Source: Psychrobium sp. MM17-31
GTDB lineage: Bacteria > Pseudomonadota > Gammaproteobacteria > Enterobacterales > Psychrobiaceae
DNA length: 64,000 nucleotides
Direction of reading: 5' to 3'
NCBI RefSeq assembly: GCF_022347785.1
Contig: NZ_JAKRGA010000004.1
Span: 62,001-126,000 of the forward strand
The notes beneath the pieces are model-generated. The model was not told the DNA's origin. It searched no databases and saw only the letters and a list, made by a program, of their open reading frames with translations. The position numbers and the translations under genes are program-made. This document shows positions 38,179-48,300 of the stretch, piece by piece; positions within the stretch are counted from its first letter, which is position 1, and each line of letters opens with the position of its first letter.

Positions 38179-39120
38179 TTAATAACCTTTATTGAGGTTT
38201 ACTGTCGGCGGTAAAATTTCATTTTTTCGATAGTTACCAATATTATCCGCCACAATTTTCGCAGCTGTACAGTGGTTTGTGGGTGCAGATATGTGTGGCA
38301 ATACAGTAGTTTTTGGGTGATGCCAAAGCGGTGACCGGGCTGGCAGAGGTTCTATATCGAAGACATCGAGTACCGCGTGATTGAGGTGCTGATTGTCCAG
38401 TAATTTGAGTAAAGCATCATGATCGATAATACCGCCGCGTGAGAAGTTAATGATACTCGCGTCTTGTGGCAGCAAGCTTAGGGTTTCGCTATTGAGTAGG
38501 TGCTTAGTCTCCGGTGTTAGAGGCAGCAATGAAATTAAGATATCTGTTTTAGCTAGCATTGCCGTTAGACCGTCTTTACCTGTGTAGTTAGTGACTTTAT
38601 CAATGGTTTTTGGCGATCGCGTCCAACAACTTAATGTGTAATTCAGCTTACCTAACAAAGACAGCGAAGCTAGGCCAAGTTCACCAGCACCTAATACACT
38701 TACCCGCATTTGTTTCGAATTGACGTTAGTGAGTTGTCGCCATTCTCGTTGCTGTTGTTGCCGCTGATAACTTGGCATATTGCGTTGTAAATACAGCGTC
38801 CAAGTGAGCACAGACTCCGCCATAATTTGGGCGAGCTCAGGATCGATAAGACGTACTAGTTGCACACCATCGGGCAAGCCCGTTTTTACTAGATTCTCAA
38901 CACCTGCCCACAAGCTATGTATCCACACTAGGTTGGGAAAACTACGTAGCACCTTAGGGTCTGGGTTAGCGACGATGGCAATATCGACTTCGGCGCATTG
39001 GCTCGCTGTTAGCTGATGGGGAAAATAAATGCTCTCCGAGCTAAGTGTTTGTTGTAATAACTCAAGCCATTGTTGCTGCTCTGTGGTTGGCAGCTGGCTA
39101 ACAAAAACTATTTTCCCCAT
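38179..39120 (-). CDS. D-isomer 2-hydroxyacid dehydrogenase (GhrA-like glyoxylate/hydroxypyruvate reductase)
   Basis: A 313-residue NAD(P)-dependent dehydrogenase. The coenzyme loop is VLGAGELGLASL with CWTRSPK after it (Arg favours NADPH). Catalytic Arg is in INFSRGGIIDHDAL, Glu in DVFDIEPLP and His in VLPHISAPT. The overall layout (SLWAGVENLV near residue 80, AESVLTWTLYLQRN) resembles GhrA rather than SerA or PdxB. Likely substrates are glyoxylate or hydroxypyruvate. It starts 8 bp after the VOC gene, with which it is probably co-transcribed. Confidence 0.88.
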   Translation of the reverse strand: MGKIVFVSQLPTTEQQQWLELLQQTLSSESIYFPHQLTASQCAEVDIAIVANPDPKVLRSFPNLVWIHSLWAGVENLVKTGLPDGVQLVRLIDPELAQIMAESVLTWTLYLQRNMPSYQRQQQQREWRQLTNVNSKQMRVSVLGAGELGLASLSLLGKLNYTLSCWTRSPKTIDKVTNYTGKDGLTAMLAKTDILISLLPLTPETKHLLNSETLSLLPQDASIINFSRGGIIDHDALLKLLDNQHLNHAVLDVFDIEPLPARSPLWHHPKTTVLPHISAPTNHCTAAKIVADNIGNYRKNEILPPTVNLNKGY

Positions 39121-39128
39121 AAATCCTG

Positions 39129-39605
39129 CTATTGTTTTGGTGGGCGGTACGAGAATTCGAGGCGATTACCGCTTGGTTCGCGAATCATCATATGCATTGT
39201 TGGACCACCATACGCTGGCTCTGGTGCGAATTCAATGATCACGCCATCTACCGTTTTTACCTTCTCAAATAGTGCGTTAAGCCCTTCCAATGTCTCTACC
39301 GTAAAGGCGAGATGATGTAAACCAACGTTGTTTTTGCGATTGAAGGTTACGGTTTTTTTAGGATCTTTGGTTTGCCATAAGGTTAAAAACATCTTGCCGT
39401 CTGAAACGAACTTGGCTGGGTACTTTTCATCGCCTCCGACAAGTTTCCATTTCAACACATCAGTAAAAAAACGCGTTGATTTATCGAGGTTTGATACGGT
39501 TAGTCCAACGTGATTAAAGCCAGAGGTTAATGGCTTATCATCGGCGTTCACCGATGTAATAACGCTAAAATAGGCGGTTAAAATGATTGTGAGTAGTTTT
39601 ATCAT
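39129..39605 (-). CDS. Exported VOC/glyoxalase-fold protein
   Basis: A 158-residue protein with a signal peptide (1-21, MIKLLTIILTAYFSVITSVNA) and one vicinal-oxygen-chelate domain made of two beta-alpha-beta units. Possible metal ligands are His in GFNHVGLTV, His in GLHHLAFTV and Glu in NRLEFSYR at the end, as in glyoxalase-type enzymes. An exported VOC protein is somewhat unusual. The reaction is unknown; thiol-adduct lyase, dioxygenase or binding roles are all possible. It precedes the hydroxyacid dehydrogenase by 8 bp. Confidence 0.82.
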   Translation of the reverse strand: MIKLLTIILTAYFSVITSVNADDKPLTSGFNHVGLTVSNLDKSTRFFTDVLKWKLVGGDEKYPAKFVSDGKMFLTLWQTKDPKKTVTFNRKNNVGLHHLAFTVETLEGLNALFEKVKTVDGVIIEFAPEPAYGGPTMHMMIREPSGNRLEFSYRPPKQ

Positions 39606-39674
39606 GGCGCTCTAATAGGCTAATTGGTTGATGGTGAAATAACAGACCCACAGAGCACCAATATTCATTCGTGA

Positions 39675-40952
39675 TTAGGAAGATTTATTCGCGACGCGCT
39701 CTTCAAACGACTTGAGAGTTTGCTTGAAAAAGGCCAGACGAGGATCCTTTAGTTTTTTCGCCACACTCACTGCTTGAAGGTGTGCTTCCATTGCCAGCTC
39801 GTTTTTCCCCAAGCTTTCATAAGCATCGGCAAGACTGTCGAAGGCGTTCGCTTCGTTAGGACTTAGCTCTGTCCAACGCTTGAATACTTCCATCGCTTCT
39901 TGGTGGCGATCATCGCCTAGTAACACATAACCAATGCCGCGAAAGCTATTAACGTTGCGGTTTAAGTCCGGCTCTGGATGAATCGTAAAACCGTGTTTTT
40001 TAGATAAGCTGTGATAGTGAGCTTCAATATTTTTTAAAGCGTTGCCGGGTTTGGCGATCAAGTCGCGAAAAATCTCTAACTCGTTGCGGGGAAAGTTTAG
40101 TTTAAGCGCCGATACCAACGCTGGAATTGCCATCGAGTAGTGTTCGGTGTTTGGTAAAAACTCTAACTTAAAGCGCTCCTTCATGAGTGGCGAGACGAAT
40201 TGTTTGAGGCGCTTGGCGTTACCAGCGTGAGCTGGATTTTCGTCAAAATCAGATTGCGCCGAGGCAATGTAAAGTGAACGCTTTAGCTGTGGGTTGGCTT
40301 TAAGGCTAGTGACTAAAGAATCGAGTAGCGTTGATTTTTCGTCGTATCCTAGCGCGAAAATATCGACGGCAGCGAAAAGGTAATGGGCGTCGAATAACTC
40401 GGGTGCTTTGATAAAACTATCGAGAGCAATAATAGCCGTTGGTGACATACCTATTAGTACGCGATAGTCATTGGTGCGATAGTTCGCATCAATATACGGA
40501 ATAAGCTCTTGTTTGATAAAGTCTAAATACTGCTGGTTTTGATGGGCAGTATTGTTGATACGCCAGCCAGAATCCTTGGTGTCTAACTTCGGCAGGTAAC
40601 GCCAGACGTTTGGTGTGTGCAGCGCCACGACTATTGCTTTGGGCATTGCCGCTGTATTTCCCATGTGCGACACAACACCACTGACGCTTTGCGATAACGT
40701 CCAGCCATCTAGGGTGTAGATAACAGGATAATTTATCGTGCTGTGTTTGTCATAATTTTGCGGTAAATAGACATCAATACGGTGATCGACTTGCAGTGCT
40801 TTTGAGGCAATAGTGATTTGGTTACCGTAAGGCAATGCTTGACTTGTGGTCGTGATATTCTCAGAGTTATTAGCTGCTTGGCTTGGTGGGGCCATTGCGC
40901 CTAACACTGTTACTGCGGTCAATATTATCGGTAGTGATAGCGATTTAAACAT
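39675..40952 (-). CDS. Exported esterase (Fes/esterase D-like) with C-terminal TPR
   Basis: A 425-residue exported alpha/beta hydrolase. The frame opens at 40970, but the ATG at 40952 gives the signal peptide (MFKSLSLPIILTAVTVLGAMA...QA). Residues about 35-285 match the putative-esterase family (VDVYLPQNY-like HRIDVYLPQNYDKH, YPVIYTLDGW, ELIPYIDANYRT). The nucleophile loop reads IGMSPTAIIAL instead of GxSxG, and the probable His is in NTEHYSM. Residues about 330-410 form tetratricopeptide repeats (ALEVF-like QEAMEVFKRWTELSPNEANAFDSLADAYESLGK). The substrate is unknown. It is upstream of the VOC and dehydrogenase genes on the same strand (69-bp gap). Confidence 0.83.
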   Translation of the reverse strand: MFKSLSLPIILTAVTVLGAMAPPSQAANNSENITTTSQALPYGNQITIASKALQVDHRIDVYLPQNYDKHSTINYPVIYTLDGWTLSQSVSGVVSHMGNTAAMPKAIVVALHTPNVWRYLPKLDTKDSGWRINNTAHQNQQYLDFIKQELIPYIDANYRTNDYRVLIGMSPTAIIALDSFIKAPELFDAHYLFAAVDIFALGYDEKSTLLDSLVTSLKANPQLKRSLYIASAQSDFDENPAHAGNAKRLKQFVSPLMKERFKLEFLPNTEHYSMAIPALVSALKLNFPRNELEIFRDLIAKPGNALKNIEAHYHSLSKKHGFTIHPEPDLNRNVNSFRGIGYVLLGDDRHQEAMEVFKRWTELSPNEANAFDSLADAYESLGKNELAMEAHLQAVSVAKKLKDPRLAFFKQTLKSFEERVANKSS

Positions 40953-41073
40953 GGTAGTTTCCTGTGTCATGTATTTGGAGTTTTAGATAATACAAATTGA
41001 CTCGGTAAAAACCTGACAGCGAGCTGATTTGTAGATGATTTATCGCTGAATCAATTGTTTATGGAAAGATGAG

Positions 41074-41901
41074 ATGAAGTGGCTCACGTTATTATTTACG
41101 TTGTGGATTACATTATTTGCAGGTCAGGCGACGGCAAAAAGTGCTGTTTCGCCGCTTACAACTAATGATTGCAAAACGCTCCAGCAAAGCGCTGTTATTA
41201 CCGCGAATAATCCAGTGAATTGTCAGCGTTTAAGGCGAGTCACATTCGATTTTATTGGCTTTGATGGCAATGGACATCGCGGGCAGGTTACCGTGTTAGA
41301 TATCGCCGCGCAGCAAACAGCGAAATTATTCAAAACGCTGTTAAAAGCTGGTTTTGCACTAGAACAAGCGCAGTCAATGGCCAATTATGGCGGTGATGAT
41401 CAGCGCTCGATGGCGCAAAATAATACCTCAGCCTTTAATGGTAGGGCTATTACCAATGGCAAGCGTTGGTCTCTACACGCTTATGGCGCTGCGATTGATA
41501 TTAATCCCGTACAAAACCCATTTGTTGATATTGCAAAAGACGGCGCTGTGGTTGTTAGTCCAACCGAAGGCGCTCGTCAGTTTCTTAATCGTCTAAATGT
41601 CAGACCGAGCAAACCACAACGACAGGGCATGGCGGAAGATGTCGTGGATGTGTTTGCACTGCATGGTTATTTCATTTGGGGCGGGGATTGGAATTACCCT
41701 ATCGACTATCAACATTTTCAACTCGGTCCACGACGCTATGTGGAAACCTTGGCAAAATTATCTCCACAACAAGCTGCAGAACTGTTTAACAACAATGTTA
41801 ACCGCTTTAAGCAATGTTGGCAGCAACATCAAAAGCTGGACAAAAGCCAGCGTCGTCAAACCTGCATTGAATTAATTTTGCCGCAGTTGAAAAGGAAATA
41901 A
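41074..41901 (+). CDS. Exported M15 family peptidase (D,D-/L,D-carboxypeptidase-like)
   Basis: A 275-residue exported zinc peptidase of the M15 (VanY/endolysin-like) fold. Signal peptide 1-21 (MKWLTLLFTLWITLFAGQATA). Zinc ligands and catalytic residues: SLHAYGAAIDINPVQNP (His and Asp spaced HxxxxxxD) and GGDWNYPIDYQHFQL (Asp and His). The role is probably in trimming or recycling peptidoglycan peptides in the periplasm. It is divergent from the TPR esterase and followed after 2 bp by a small membrane protein gene. Confidence 0.88.
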   Translation: MKWLTLLFTLWITLFAGQATAKSAVSPLTTNDCKTLQQSAVITANNPVNCQRLRRVTFDFIGFDGNGHRGQVTVLDIAAQQTAKLFKTLLKAGFALEQAQSMANYGGDDQRSMAQNNTSAFNGRAITNGKRWSLHAYGAAIDINPVQNPFVDIAKDGAVVVSPTEGARQFLNRLNVRPSKPQRQGMAEDVVDVFALHGYFIWGGDWNYPIDYQHFQLGPRRYVETLAKLSPQQAAELFNNNVNRFKQCWQQHQKLDKSQRRQTCIELILPQLKRK

Positions 41902-41903
41902 TT

Positions 41904-42140
41904 ATGTTTTCTGCAGGAAATATAGTGTCTTCAAATACCTGTAAACGGTGTAAGTTAGAATATCCAACTCGTCAGAATAAATGTCATCACTGTACTGGAT
42001 TATCTGATGACAAAGCGGCGCAGTTAGCAAATTCCTATTATGCAGAATTACATAAAAGTAATCGCAAGCTCAGGCGAACAATGCTCATCGGAATGTTGGT
42101 GGTTATTAATATTCTATTGATAGGCTTTATGCTTATTTAA
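41904..42140 (+). CDS. Small zinc-ribbon-like single-helix membrane protein
   Basis: A 78-residue protein not recognised as a named family. It has two CxxC pairs near the N-terminus (CKRCKLEYPTRQNKCHHC), a zinc-ribbon pattern, a charged middle (HKSNRKLRR) and a C-terminal membrane helix (about 60-78, MLIGMLVVINILLIGFMLI). The ribbon would face the cytoplasm. The tight 2-bp spacing after the M15 peptidase gene implies co-translation. It ends overlapping the convergent histidine kinase by 8 bp. Confidence 0.72.
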   Translation: MFSAGNIVSSNTCKRCKLEYPTRQNKCHHCTGLSDDKAAQLANSYYAELHKSNRKLRRTMLIGMLVVINILLIGFMLI

Positions 42141-43458
42141 ATAGTATTACCGCTTTGGTGCCCTGCGGAGAATTGGCATTGATTACCAGCTTCCATTGTT
42201 GCCGTTCACACAAACGCCTTACAATGCTTAAGCCAACGCCTGATTTCTCCATTACATTGAGCTGACTCTTTTCACTGTTCTCAAATCCCTCGCCAGTATC
42301 AGTCACTATGATCATATTGTCAGCGTGACTAACCGTTATTTGGCCATCGTTGGTATGCTGCAGCGCGTTGCGGATCAGGTTGTCTAATATGATAGATAAA
42401 TAGGCTTTGTGGGTGGTTACCTCGACACTCGGTTCTACATTGTTTATGCACTCGAGTTGTTGATTTCGTTTTAGATAATCATGCTTGGCAAAAGCTTGGC
42501 TAACCAGATCATGGAGATTAAAAGTGACTGGAGCTTCGCTATTGTCTTCTTCGCGGCCAAGCATTAAAAAGGTCTCAATCAAGTGAGTCATGTCTTTATT
42601 TGAGCGTTCGACGCGTTTGATAAAATTGTGCACCTTGCCTTGCTTTCCTTCGGGGGTCGATAAGGCGAGCTCGATGGCGGCGCGACTACTGGCAACAGGC
42701 GTTCTTAGCTCATGGCTGGCATCGCGGGTAAAGGCTTTTTCACGTTCAACAAATTCTCGTGTTCTAGCAGCAAAAGAGTCTATCTTGTTGGCAAGGAGAG
42801 CAATTTCGTCGTTAAAGTATGAGTCTTTGCTCAGTGGGGATTTATCGAGATCCATATTGTCCACCGATCTTGCCAAGCGGCTAAGTGGTGATACCACAGT
42901 CATCGCTAGCATAATTCCTATCAGCAACCCAATTAGCATGATTAGCGCTAACATTTCTAAAAACATGTTTTCGACTGCTTCTTCTGAATAATTGTCGTAA
43001 TTGCGAAAGGTGCTAACGTCGACTAAATAATAGAATTTCTCGGGTGAATTGTGGTGTATAGTCGCTTCTAAAATATGGATGGTAATCTCGTCTTTACCGA
43101 ATTCATAAATGGTATAGCCTTGTGGGGTATCAAAAGCTGGTCCTAGGTTGTGAACGTCGATGAGTTTGTTAGCACTAAACTGACTATCGGGGAAAAAAGT
43201 CGCGAGCTTGGCAATCATTTTTTGCTCTGTTGTCACTTCAATATCTGCGGTGGTTAATTCACTAATATCCAATGTTGGATTAGCGCGGTAGCGATCTATA
43301 AGCTGGTGGGCTTCTTGGGTGATATACCAGTTAAACAATTCATCAGAGTTATACTTTAAACCGATAAAAGTAACCCGACCGTAACACAGGGTGACAATGA
43401 TTGCGAAGGCAATACAGGCGAGGATAAAACGAAATTTTATACTTTGTAAAAAGTTCAT
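42133..43458 (-). CDS. Sensor histidine kinase
   Basis: A 441-residue inner-membrane kinase: helix 1 (about 8-30), a periplasmic sensor domain (about 30-165), helix 2 (about 165-192), a HAMP linker (about 190-240), the dimerisation domain with phospho-acceptor His249 in ASHELRTPVA, and an ATPase domain with the N box ILDNLIRNALQH, G1 VTDTGEGF and G2 SGVGLSIVRRL. Its start overlaps the response regulator gene by 4 bp. It is divergent from an RND pump, which it may control. The signal is unknown. Confidence 0.94.
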   Translation of the reverse strand: MNFLQSIKFRFILACIAFAIIVTLCYGRVTFIGLKYNSDELFNWYITQEAHQLIDRYRANPTLDISELTTADIEVTTEQKMIAKLATFFPDSQFSANKLIDVHNLGPAFDTPQGYTIYEFGKDEITIHILEATIHHNSPEKFYYLVDVSTFRNYDNYSEEAVENMFLEMLALIMLIGLLIGIMLAMTVVSPLSRLARSVDNMDLDKSPLSKDSYFNDEIALLANKIDSFAARTREFVEREKAFTRDASHELRTPVASSRAAIELALSTPEGKQGKVHNFIKRVERSNKDMTHLIETFLMLGREEDNSEAPVTFNLHDLVSQAFAKHDYLKRNQQLECINNVEPSVEVTTHKAYLSIILDNLIRNALQHTNDGQITVSHADNMIIVTDTGEGFENSEKSQLNVMEKSGVGLSIVRRLCERQQWKLVINANSPQGTKAVILFK

Positions 43459-44117
43459 GAGATGCTAAATCCTCGGCCTTTGGCGGTTTTTATGAGTGCA
43501 TGCTGATAAGGCTTGTCGATTTTATTACGCAATTTGTAGATGTGACTGCGCAATGAGTCGCTGTCTGGTAGTTCATCGCCCCACACATGATGTTCGAGAT
43601 CTTCTCTTGGTACCACTTGTGGTGAGCGTTGCATCAATAGTACTAGCAGCTTGTAAGTATTGGGAGATAGGGTAATGAAGTCGTCGCCGCGTTTTACTTG
43701 CTCTGTATTGAGGTCAACGGTGAGATCGCCAATCGATAGTTGATTGCTAAAACCGAGGTGACGCTGGTGAATAGCCAGGATGCGCGCTGCTAATTCACTT
43801 AAATCAAAGGGTTTAACGAGGTAATCATCCGCCCCAGCGGAAAAACCAGTGAGTTTGTCTTCTAGCGTGTCGCGCGCCGTCAAAAACAACACAGGTGTGA
43901 AGTCGTTGTGCTCTTTACGCAAGGTGCGACAAAGAGTTAAACCATCCATTTGTGGCATTGCAATGTCAAACACATACATATCGTAGTTATTATCAAGTGC
44001 CGCAGCCAATCCGGCTTTACCGTGCCACGCGAGATCGCAGGTGTGATCTTGCATTTCTAAATAATCAATGATGCTGGCTGCAAGATCGGCGTTGTCTTCC
44101 ACTAGTAATATGCGCAT
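43455..44117 (-). CDS. OmpR-family response regulator
   Basis: A 220-residue transcription factor with a receiver domain (acidic pocket VEDNADL, phospho-acceptor Asp51 in YVFDIAMPQMDG, Thr in LFLTARD, Lys in YLVKPFDLSEL) and a winged-helix DNA-binding domain (about 125-220, VPREDLEHHVWGDELPDSDSLRSHIYKLRNKI). Partner of the adjacent kinase. A 46-bp imperfect palindrome lies 20 bp upstream of its start, in the region shared with the divergent RND operon. Confidence 0.94.
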   Translation of the reverse strand: MRILLVEDNADLAASIIDYLEMQDHTCDLAWHGKAGLAAALDNNYDMYVFDIAMPQMDGLTLCRTLRKEHNDFTPVLFLTARDTLEDKLTGFSAGADDYLVKPFDLSELAARILAIHQRHLGFSNQLSIGDLTVDLNTEQVKRGDDFITLSPNTYKLLVLLMQRSPQVVPREDLEHHVWGDELPDSDSLRSHIYKLRNKIDKPYQHALIKTAKGRGFSIS

Positions 44118-44137
44118 TCTAAAATCCCATTGGTTGA

Positions 44138-44183
44138 TATACCTAAGCTCTGAAGATCAGTATCTTGAGGTGGCTTGGGTATA
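44138..44183. repeat. 46-bp imperfect palindrome in the shared promoter region
   Basis: TATACCTAAGC-TCTGAAGAT (44138 on) and ATCTTGAGGTGGCTTGGGTATA (to 44183) are imperfect complements. The ends (TATACC / GGGTATA, AAGAT / ATCTT) resemble those of the element at 28343-28550, so it could be a solo pair of ends left by that repeat family. Its position also fits an operator for the response regulator. Confidence 0.5.
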
Positions 44184-44313
44184 ACTCATTATAACCACAT
44201 TTGGCGTGACGCTAACGTGAAGTTTCGTTGAGTTATCAATCACGTTGTGTTCACGGTTGACCACGTAGAATCGCAGCGTCAAAAATTGTATTTAATTGTG
44301 TCTTGAGGAAATT

Positions 44314-45378
44314 ATGCGTGCTCTGATAATTAACACCTTGTTGCTAGCATTTGCTTGTAGCAGTTTTATTGCTGTCGCGAAATCAACCGAAGTTGAAGTC
44401 ATTTATGCGAAACTGCAAGCTAAAAGTCTTGAAATTACACTAAGTGGTAACGTTCAAGCGCAAAATGATGCGCAACTTGCCACGCAAGAGTCTGGTGTCG
44501 TGCAATCTATTCTGGTGGATGCTGGCGACAACGTGACTAAAGGGCAGGTGTTATTGACCTTAGATGACTCTCTAGCTGTTATCGAACTAGCACAATCGCA
44601 GGCTGAGGCTAATTCAGCAGCGATTAAATACAAAGAAGATCAGCGTTTGTATAATGAAATTGTTGGTTTAGCCAAAAAAGAAGTGGTGGCAAAAACACTA
44701 TTGGCAGAGCGTAAATCGAATGTGGCGAACAGCAAAGCTTTGTTGACTCAGGCGCAAGCAAAGGTTAAACGCCAACAAGCCGTCGTTGAACGTCATCAAT
44801 TACGCGCACCATTTGACGGTACTATCGCCGCACGCAACGTTGATTTAGGTGAATGGGTTAGCCCGCAAACCCGCGTATTGCAATTGGTATCAGCTCAGTC
44901 TCTACGCGTATTTGTCGATATTCCGCAAGAGCATTTTCACGCAATTCAAGCAAGTGATGTTGTGCCAGCGGTAGTGACGCCTGATTTTGTATCGAATGAA
45001 GTGATGAACTTAGAGTTATCACAAGTTAACGGCGTGTCAGATCAAGCGAGTCGTACTTTCCAAGGTCGTATCGATTTACCTGCTGACTCACCGTTGGTGT
45101 CAGGCATGTCAGCCAAGGTGAGTTTAATGTTGCCATCACAGCAAAGCGCACAAGTTAACTTACCTAAAGCGGCACTTAAGCGTCATCCAGATGGCAGCTA
45201 CAGTGTTTATTCGGTCATTAACAATGCTGTGAAACGCCTTAGTGTACGCCTAATTAGCAGTAACTTTGACAAGGTATTGGTGCAAGGCGTGCCAGACAAT
45301 GCGGCAATCATTACTTCCGGTAGCGAGTTACTTGCTGATGATATGCCAGTGACTGTAGTAAGCAACAAAGGGGCTTAA
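44314..45378 (+). CDS. RND efflux periplasmic adaptor (membrane fusion protein)
   Basis: A 354-residue HlyD/AcrA-type adaptor linking an RND pump to an outer-membrane channel. The ATG at 44314 (after TTGAGGAAATT) starts the signal peptide MRALIINTLLLAFACSSFIAVAKS. Domains: lipoyl/biotinyl halves (VQSILVDAGDNVTKGQVLLTLDDS and HQLRAPFDGTIAARNVDLGEWV), a short coiled-coil hairpin between them (about 85-155), a beta-barrel and a membrane-proximal domain. The gene is directly followed by the pump gene. No outer-membrane factor gene is in the operon. Confidence 0.93.
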   Translation: MRALIINTLLLAFACSSFIAVAKSTEVEVIYAKLQAKSLEITLSGNVQAQNDAQLATQESGVVQSILVDAGDNVTKGQVLLTLDDSLAVIELAQSQAEANSAAIKYKEDQRLYNEIVGLAKKEVVAKTLLAERKSNVANSKALLTQAQAKVKRQQAVVERHQLRAPFDGTIAARNVDLGEWVSPQTRVLQLVSAQSLRVFVDIPQEHFHAIQASDVVPAVVTPDFVSNEVMNLELSQVNGVSDQASRTFQGRIDLPADSPLVSGMSAKVSLMLPSQQSAQVNLPKAALKRHPDGSYSVYSVINNAVKRLSVRLISSNFDKVLVQGVPDNAAIITSGSELLADDMPVTVVSNKGA

Positions 45379-45380
45379 TC

Positions 45381-48300
45381 GTGTTTAAAGCTGTAATAGG
45401 CCGAGGCACCTTAGTTGCCGTTGTTGTTGCTATTGTCTGTATCTTAGGGATCGTCGGCTCCCTAAAAATTCCAGTACAGATGATTCCTGATCTCGAAGTG
45501 CGCACCATTACCGTGCGTACAGGTTGGGCGGGTGCTACGCCACAAGATGTTGAAAAAGAAATACTTATTGAGCAAGAACGCTACTTACGCAGCTTGCCAA
45601 ACCTTAAGCGCATGACGTCTTATGCATCTATGGGCAGCGCCCGCATCGAGCTTGAATTTCCATTTGGGGTTGATGTTAACGATGCGATGATTAACGTCAA
45701 TAACGCGTTAAGTCAGGTGTCGTCGTATCCAGATAACGTTGATCAACCGCGTTTGATTTCCAGCTCATTCTCTAGCAATGCCTTTATGTACTTCTCGTTA
45801 AAACCAGAGAAGGGCAACCCGCTTGGTCTAGATATGGACATGATGCGCGATTACGCCGAAGATTTTGTTCGTCCGCGCATGGAAAGTGTACCTGGTGTAT
45901 CTGAAGTCGGTGTTCGTGGCGGCGCGGCGCGTCAAATTCAAATTAAAATCGATCCATCTCGTTTAGCTCAGCGTGGCATTAGCTTAAGTGATGTGCGCGG
46001 CGCTATTCGCAATCGCAACCGCGATGCCTCAGCGGGTGATATTGAATCAGATCACGAACGTTATTTAGTGCGCGTTATCGGTCGTGTTAACAGTGTCGAG
46101 GCACTGGAAAATGTCATAGTTTCACGTCAAAACAACATCAATATTCGTCTTAAAGACGTTGCAGACGTAGGGCTAGATCACTATGAAACACGTAGCCTGT
46201 CATTTCTCGATGGCGAACGAACAATTAGCCTTTCGGTACGCCGTGAAAGTGGCTCTAACGTTATCGCAATTAAAGAAGGCATGTTAAAGGTTGTAGAGCG
46301 TGTGAATCGCGATTTACTCAAACACAATGGCCTTGAGTTAAAGCTGGTGGGCGACGATGTTGAATACGTACAAAGTTCACTGTCTAACGTGTGGTTTAAC
46401 CTGATTTTAGGTGCCTTACTGGCAGCTGGCGTGATGTATTTCTTCTTGCGCTCTGGCAAGGTCACTTTGATTGGTGTACTGGGTATTCCAATCTGTACCA
46501 TCGCTGCTTTCCTTGGCTTGATGATGTTTGACCGCACCATTAACGTGATTTCATTAGCGGGTGTGGCCTTTGCTATCGGTATGACGGTGGATAACACCAT
46601 TGTAGTGATGGAAAGCATTATGCAGGCGCGTAAGAAATATCAATCGAGTTTCGAAGCTGCAGTTGAAGGCGTAAAAGATGTATGGCCTGCGGTATTAGCT
46701 TCTACAGCGACGACTATTTTGGTATTTGCGCCAATCTTGTTCGTACAACAAGAAGCTGGTCAGCTTTACTCTGATATCGCTATTGCGATTTCTGGCGCTA
46801 TTATCGCCTCGATGCTGGTGGCTATTTTCGTAGTGCCTGTGACTATCGCGAATTTTGGTAAAACTAAGCAAGTTGTTAAACAATCGCTGCAACTTTCCGA
46901 TCGTTGGCTTAAATTTGTCGGCCTTTTCATTAAAGATAAATCACGCGCCATGACTACGGTTGCGGTATTTGTTATTGGTACCTTGGGCTTGGCTTACATG
47001 TTAATGCCAGCTGCGGAATATTTGCCAGAAGGTGAAGAGCCGAAGGCATTTTCCATGATGATCGCGCCGCCAAGCTACAACTTAACGGCGATGAAGAAGA
47101 TTGGCGAAGAACTTCGTGCTGAGTTCGACCAACATGTTAATGCGGTGAGTGACAAGTTCGACAATGGCGAAACAGATATGCCACCACTGAGCTATTACTC
47201 GATGTCGGTGTCATCTGGCAGCATTTGGTTACTAAGTCGTCCTGTTGATGCGGCTAACATTCAAGCGATGATGGATGCGATTACCAAGCGCTTTAGAAGC
47301 TACGACAAGATGCGCGCATTCTCGTCGCGTGGCTCGATTATCTCTAGTAATGACGGTGGTACTCGCGCCGTTGCAGTAGATATTTCTGGTCCGAATATTG
47401 TCGAGCTATACCAAGCGGCAGAAGCGGTTTATCAAGAAGCCAATGTGGTATTTGATAATCCACAAATCAACTCAGAGCCGGGATCGCTTAGCTTAGATCA
47501 GCCGATGATCGAAGTTCATCCTCGTTGGGAGCGTCTTGCTGAGCTGGGAATTAGCAATGGCGAGTTAGGCTACGCCATTTCAGCGTACAGCGACGGTGCT
47601 TATGTCGATGAGTTTATCCTTGGCGACGACAAAGTTGATATCTTTATGTTCTCTAACGCGGGTAATAAGCAAAACCTTGAGCAGCTAGCGAACTCAACTA
47701 TCATGACACCTGCTGGTAAGGTAATGCCGTTAAACGCATTGGCTGATATGCAAGCGAGTTATTCGAGCGACAGCCTACGCCGTATCGATGGCAATCGTAC
47801 GGTGTCGGTTTATATCATTCCGCCACGTGAAGTTGCGTTAGAAACCGCCGAAGAAATGGTGCGTACACAGTTGATTACTCAACTGCGCCAAAGCGGTAAG
47901 ATTGCTCATGGTATTAACCTAACCATCAGTGGAGCAGCGGATCAATTAGAGGCGACTAAGGCGTCATTATCGTCGAACTTTATCGTTTCTATTATCCTGA
48001 GTTACTTGCTGTTAGTGGCTATTTTCACTCACTGGCGTTATCCGCTATTTATCCTAACGACTATTCCGTTAGGCATGGCAGGCGGTTTACTTGGCTTAAT
48101 CGCGGTAAATGGTGTCAATGGTGCGTTAGGGCAGCTTGGTTTATCGAGTTATCACCAGCCGCTAGATATGATCACCATGCTTGGTTTCTTGATTTTATTA
48201 GGTACAGTGGTGAACAATCCGATCTTGATTGTTGATCAAACTCTTAAGAACCTTAAACAAGCAGGAACTTCGGTAGTTGATGCGGTAAAACTCGCGGTAG

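Noticed and set aside
46181-46618. 145-codon leftward frame inside the RND pump gene
   Set aside because: Antisense to a clear pump gene, with no recognisable domain or ribosome site; a shadow of biased codon usage.
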